Source: ANME-2 cluster archaeon (GTDB lineage Archaea > Halobacteriota > Methanosarcinia > Methanosarcinales > Methanogasteraceae). Taken from it: a DNA stretch of 8,634 nucleotides. Positions 6,079 to 8,634 of the stretch are shown here, in pieces. The notes beneath the pieces are model-generated. The model did not search any database and had not been told where the DNA came from. It saw nothing but the letters and a program-made list of their open reading frames with translations. A program made the position numbers and the translations under genes. Numbering within the stretch: position 1 is the stretch's first letter; each line of letters opens with the position of its first letter. Location: the NCBI GenBank assembly GCA_003601535.1, contig PIXW01000189.1, positions 1 through 8,634 of the forward strand, given 5' to 3'.

Positions 6079-7380
6079 TTATTTCACCGCCCAATTATAG
6101 TCATCGTGTTTCTCGGTTCGACCAAGCCACACCTGCTTATTCATAGTGACCAGGGAGTATGCTTTTATCACAGGGAACAGCACCATCAGAAACAGTGTCA
6201 CAATCGGCACCAAAAACACATCCCCGGGGTTTTCCTTGAGGTGGTTGTATCCACGGATGTATCGTGCAACGTTTATCCAGATGAAGATCGATGTGAACAC
6301 AAGAGGTTCACCCATGACCACCGAGTAAAGTGTAGCCGTAAGTGGTGCCAGTATCGTAAAACTGCTGATCTGTGTATGTATGATAGTCAGCGGGAGGATT
6401 GGGTGTTTCTTAAACACCCATCCCTCAAATAGTGCCCTGTAATAACAACGATTGCTATTTCGAGCCCATCTAACTCTCTGTTTTACAAAGTCTCTGAACT
6501 TGATCGGGAATGAACTCGTTAGCACCGCTGTGCTCTGATACACTGTTTTGTAACCCGCTTTCATCACCAACGTGGTTAGACGCCCGTCATCACCACTCAA
6601 AGCTTTCACGCCAAATAGGTACTCGTTCTCAAGGTCATTGAGCAATGGTAGAATGTAACTTCGTCTATACGCAGCAGTCCTGCCCGATAGCACAACAGCT
6701 ACACCTTTATTCGATAACCCTGGCATGTAGTCGAGCAGTTTAGCATTCAACCACCACATCGCAATTCTTCGCATCAAACCTTCTTCGACATTAGCGACCT
6801 TCTGGCGAGTTCCAACACCACCAACAGCTGGGTCTGCGAATGGTTTCAGCACCTCCTCTACCAGATTAGGCGCCCATACAACATCCGAATCACATAGAAT
6901 CGTGATGTCGTTATGCGCTTCCCTGATGCCCCTGACGAGGGCATGTCGCTTCCCTGGTTCAGTGACGATAATCCTCTTTATATTCGGGTATGCCTGCGCT
7001 GGGTAGTTATCATCGAGTGCTTCCAAACAGTCGTGTTCGGTCGCATCGAACACGCAGATGATCTCGTCACCGTCGCGCAGGTTGACTGTGATGCTTTCAA
7101 TCGATGTGATGAATGTTTCTGGATGCTCGTGCCATATTGGTACAACCACCGAAACAGGTTCGCTATGGTCTCCAATAAACGGTTTGTACTTTAGGGAGTA
7201 TGCACGCCTGATCAACCATGCTGTCCAACTCATCGTACCGATAATACCCACGATGACCCAGAAGTTGATGTCGTTTTTCACAACGAAACCTCCGCCTGTC
7301 ATCAGGTACACCGAGGGTATGATCAGTACCGCTATGATTGTAAGGACAACCACGATCAGGTTGCTGGTCCTAAGACGCAC
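6079..7380 (-). CDS. Processive GT2 polysaccharide synthase (hyaluronan synthase/Alg8-like)
   Basis: This is a 433-aa membrane glycosyltransferase that would use a nucleotide sugar to polymerise and export a polysaccharide. Two membrane segments (about 8-27 and 40-57) precede a cytosolic GT-A domain starting VSVVVPIWHE (76-85). The donor/metal motif CDSD is at 163-166, an acceptor-region LSGR at 231-234, the catalytic-base region SGDD at 262-265 and QRVRW at 301-305; this D, DxD, D, QxxRW set is typical of cellulose, hyaluronan and alginate synthases. Three or so membrane segments follow (about 329-352, 358-376, 386-410), then VWLGR (417-421), like the tail motif of hyaluronan synthases. The GTG start at 7380 is supported by GGAGGT six bases or so upstream, inside the end of the dehydrogenase gene. 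The polymer identity is unknown; the upstream dehydrogenase suggests an acidic one containing uronic acid. Confidence 0.85.
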   Translation of the reverse strand: MRLRTSNLIVVVLTIIAVLIIPSVYLMTGGGFVVKNDINFWVIVGIIGTMSWTAWLIRRAYSLKYKPFIGDHSEPVSVVVPIWHEHPETFITSIESITVNLRDGDEIICVFDATEHDCLEALDDNYPAQAYPNIKRIIVTEPGKRHALVRGIREAHNDITILCDSDVVWAPNLVEEVLKPFADPAVGGVGTRQKVANVEEGLMRRIAMWWLNAKLLDYMPGLSNKGVAVVLSGRTAAYRRSYILPLLNDLENEYLFGVKALSGDDGRLTTLVMKAGYKTVYQSTAVLTSSFPIKFRDFVKQRVRWARNSNRCYYRALFEGWVFKKHPILPLTIIHTQISSFTILAPLTATLYSVVMGEPLVFTSIFIWINVARYIRGYNHLKENPGDVFLVPIVTLFLMVLFPVIKAYSLVTMNKQVWLGRTEKHDDYNWAVK

Positions 7381-7382
7381 CC

Positions 7383-8261
7383 CTATACCTCCGCATACTC
7401 CGGTATCGTTACATTGGTATCTTTAGCGATACTGTGGTTTATCTGGTGCATCGCTTCAAACAGTGTCGAATACTTTGCCGTCCCATTAGAACGGAGGTAC
7501 TCAATGAATGCCAGCGTGTCCTTCGGGAAACACATGCCGCCATAGGGCTGCCCTGGATATATCCCGTACTTCGGGTTCTGTAACACATGTGAGTGTTCAG
7601 CCACCGTCTCAACCAACGTTCTCGCCTCCAATCCCAATCCTTCCGCAACCTTGCCGATGATGTTGAAGTATGTGATCTTCAGCGCTCCAAACACGTTGCT
7701 TGTGTACTTCAATAGCTCTGCTGCCTTTATCGGCATGTGGATAACCGGTACATCCCACGGTCTGTACATCTCATCCATAACACCGCCAGACCTGGCATCA
7801 TATTCTCCAACGATGAAAGATTTTGCATTGAGGAAATCTTCATCGGCTGTCTTCGCGATCAAGAATTCCGGGTTCATACACACTCCAAAGTCTCTACCCA
7901 CGGTCATCCCTGATGCATCCTCCAAAATAGGTATGACAACATCTTCAACAGTCCCGGGCGGGACCGTGCTACGCATGACCACCACCTGGTAATCGCCGCC
8001 TGATATAGCACGTCCTACTGACTTGGAAGCGGCTTCAATGTAGTCGGTCACAAGCCGACCCCTCGCTGTTGGTGTTGGTACTGATATGAGCGTTGCATCA
8101 ACATCTTTCACGATAGACATCGATACCTTGTATCCTGACTCATGTAGAGGTCGCAATACATCGGCGTTTATATCTACAAATGTCACATCGTGACCTTTGA
8201 CGCACAACCCTCGTCCTGTTGCCTGTCCGACAACCCCCGATCCAACTATCTGAACCTTCAT
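7383..8261 (-). CDS. UDP-glucose/GDP-mannose 6-dehydrogenase family, lacking the C-terminal domain
   Basis: This is a 292-aa protein. The family oxidises a nucleotide hexose twice with NAD to the nucleotide uronic acid. Seen here are the NAD-binding GSGVVG (7-12), STVPPGT (98-104), NPEFL (130-134, with the conserved Glu), KYTSN (185-189, Lys and Asn of the active site) and GGMCFPKD (241-248, catalytic Cys244). Thus the NAD-binding and central dimerisation domains are complete. Family members usually have about 400-450 residues; the C-terminal nucleotide-sugar-binding domain is missing and no remnant is visible before the next gene. The ATG at 8261 lies one base after the RHH-like stop (TGA-G-ATG) and has GGAG eight bases upstream; a GTG at 8270 would add three residues. 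With the downstream synthase it probably supplies UDP-glucuronate or GDP-mannuronate. The true substrate cannot be told. Confidence 0.85.
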   Translation of the reverse strand: MKVQIVGSGVVGQATGRGLCVKGHDVTFVDINADVLRPLHESGYKVSMSIVKDVDATLISVPTPTARGRLVTDYIEAASKSVGRAISGGDYQVVVMRSTVPPGTVEDVVIPILEDASGMTVGRDFGVCMNPEFLIAKTADEDFLNAKSFIVGEYDARSGGVMDEMYRPWDVPVIHMPIKAAELLKYTSNVFGALKITYFNIIGKVAEGLGLEARTLVETVAEHSHVLQNPKYGIYPGQPYGGMCFPKDTLAFIEYLRSNGTAKYSTLFEAMHQINHSIAKDTNVTIPEYAEV

Positions 8262-8262
8262 C

Positions 8263-8418
8263 TCAATCACTCCGGTCGTTATGTTCCTTTTGGTGTTTGG
8301 CTCCGAGGAGCTTCTCTTCTATAGCCTCTTCGATAAATTGCAGGACATCATGGCGCTCAACACGCCCGGTGCCTACAATTTGATGGTAGAGTTCATCTTT
8401 GACGTATATTTGTGGCAT
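8263..8418 (-). CDS. 51-aa ribbon-helix-helix-like (CopG/Arc type) protein, right copy; first gene of the operon
   Basis: The reading frame encodes MPQIYVKDELYHQIVG..., 51 aa. It has the same plan as the 50-aa protein at 506-658: a strand (2-8), then two helices, with RxDVxxFIxxAI in the second, and 12 identities over 38 gapless positions. It is read as an RHH DNA-binding repressor. The C-terminal extension (about 39-51) is polar and charged. AGGA and GGA elements precede the ATG within 12 bases. It heads the polysaccharide operon, with its stop one base before the dehydrogenase start, and its own promoter carries a 22-bp inverted repeat, so negative autoregulation of the operon is a reasonable inference. 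An antitoxin role is less likely because no toxin gene is next to it. Confidence 0.72.
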   Translation of the reverse strand: MPQIYVKDELYHQIVGTGRVERHDVLQFIEEAIEEKLLGAKHQKEHNDRSD

Positions 8419-8439
8419 AGCACATCCTTCCTATTGTGT

Positions 8440-8496
8440 ATGGTGATAATGATATCACCATCATCATCATCGATGTAACTTGTATATAAACCTTTC
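8440..8496 (-). promoter_or_regulatory. Operon promoter with 22-bp inverted repeat
   Basis: On the - strand GAAAGG and TTTATATA (8496-8483) form a BRE/TATA pair identical over 14 bases to that at 3052-3039. About 21 bases downstream is ATGGTGAT-n6-ATCACCAT (8440-8461), a perfect inverted repeat with 8-bp arms at the expected transcription start. A short (CAT)4 triplet run (8459-8470, + strand) overlaps its edge. The leader to the RHH-like start is about 40 bases. Confidence 0.65.
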
Positions 8497-8534
8497 TCTA
8501 GAGTTTCGTGTGTCTTTATAAACCGGGCGCACAA

Positions 8535-8548
8535 TCGTGGATCCACGA
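8535..8548. repeat. Perfect 14-bp palindrome in the putative CRISPR leader
   Basis: TCGTGGATCCACGA equals its own reverse complement. It lies 23 bases upstream of the TATA box that faces the CRISPR repeat, outside any gene, and differs in sequence from the GGTGAT-type operators. It is a likely protein-binding site, possibly for a regulator of array transcription or for adaptation. Confidence 0.5.
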
Positions 8549-8560
8549 AGGGATTTGCAC

Positions 8561-8604
8561 AAAACAAAAGCTTTATAACCAGCGAGCGACCATGTGGTTT
8601 CTTG
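8561..8604 (+). promoter_or_regulatory. CRISPR leader promoter
   Basis: The purine-rich AAAACAAAAG (8561-8570, BRE-like) precedes TTTATAAC (8572-8579) on the + strand. Transcription would start near 8598-8602, just before the repeat at 8605, the usual place for an archaeal pre-crRNA. A second TTTATAAA (8515-8522) lies upstream, before the palindrome. The leader shares the 8419-8604 intergenic region with the divergent operon promoter. Confidence 0.6.
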
Positions 8605-8634
8605 GTTCAAATCAGACCGTTGCGGGATTGAAAT
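8605..8634 (+). CRISPR. First repeat of a CRISPR array running off the right edge (one repeat visible)
   Basis: The last 30 bases begin GTTCAAATCAGACC and end GGGATTGAAAT. From memory, Methanothermobacter and Archaeoglobus CRISPR repeats are also 30 bases, with the same AATCAGACC and GGGATTGAAA blocks at the same positions and differences concentrated in the middle six bases. TTCAAATC and GATTGAA are near-inverted ends. ATTGAAAT at the 3' end matches the 8-base 5' tag typical of archaeal crRNAs. Orientation puts the leader on the left. Only one copy is inside the window, so periodicity cannot be shown. Confidence 0.75.

Larger units (their letters stand above)
3116..8496 (-). other. Six-gene acidic-polysaccharide operon
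   Basis: From one TATA box (8490-8483) to one hairpin and U-tract terminator (3114-3063), six genes run on the - strand with junctions of one base (TGA-G-ATG and TAA-G-ATG), two bases, or ATGA overlaps. The order is RHH-like protein, nucleotide-sugar dehydrogenase, GT2 synthase, 53-aa protein, beta-helix/dockerin protein, dockerin-LamG protein. No internal promoter is obvious. Confidence 0.75.

Noticed and set aside
506..8418. Toxin-antitoxin systems built on the RHH-like genes
   Set aside because: No toxin-like gene (RelE, PIN, MazF or similar) lies next to either copy; one is followed by a metabolic enzyme and the other by a convergent gene.
8373..8567. A 64-residue - strand open frame starting upstream of the right RHH-like gene
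   Set aside because: It runs through the operon TATA box and the inverted repeat, and its frame conflicts with the RHH-like gene, which has a paralogue.
1..8604. Insertion sequences, transposases or further CRISPR repeats inside the window
   Set aside because: No transposase motifs, target-site duplications or terminal inverted repeats were found, and the 30-base repeat does not recur before 8605.

Overview
The window looks like a piece of an anaerobic, methanogen-type euryarchaeal genome (methanogen, ANME or Archaeoglobus-like). The pointers are archaeal TATA boxes with purine-rich BRE-like flanks, dockerin and parallel beta-helix surface proteins, a small protein carrying the zinc/glycyl-radical tail of class III (anaerobic) ribonucleotide reductase, and a terminal 30-base element that closely resembles CRISPR repeats I recall from Methanothermobacter and Archaeoglobus. 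The exact lineage cannot be fixed from the sequence alone.

Layout. At the left, one + strand gene (1-351) encodes the NrdD-tail protein and is followed by a structured, probably terminating RNA segment (429-497). Everything from 506 to 8418 is on the - strand, in four transcription units, each with its own TATA box. From right to left they are: (i) a tightly packed six-gene operon (8418 to 3116) of a 51-aa ribbon-helix-helix (RHH)-like protein, a short UDP-sugar 6-dehydrogenase, a processive hyaluronan/cellulose/alginate-type GT2 synthase, a 53-aa protein, a secreted beta-helix protein ending in a dockerin-like EF loop, and a secreted dockerin plus LamG-like protein; (ii) a secreted parallel beta-helix protein (2945-1743); (iii) an FN3 plus LamG-like protein (1654-746), paralogous to the last gene of the operon; (iv) a second, paralogous 50-aa RHH-like protein (658-506). 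At the right edge a + strand leader with a perfect 14-bp palindrome and a TATA box runs into what looks like the first repeat of a CRISPR array that continues outside the window. No cas gene is visible.

How it may work together. A dehydrogenase that makes a nucleotide-uronic acid, a membrane GT2 polymerase and a secreted beta-helix protein form the same trio as alginate (AlgD-Alg8-AlgG) or hyaluronan (HasB-HasA) synthesis. The operon therefore probably makes and decorates an acidic extracellular polysaccharide. The dockerin modules suggest calcium-dependent assembly of the secreted proteins, although no cohesin partner is seen. Each of the four - strand promoters carries an inverted repeat built from GGTGAT/ATCACC-like (in one case AGTGAT/ATCACT) half-sites just downstream of the TATA box. 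The two RHH-like proteins encoded at the two ends of the locus are the obvious candidate binders, so the four units may form one small regulon. This regulatory model is inference.
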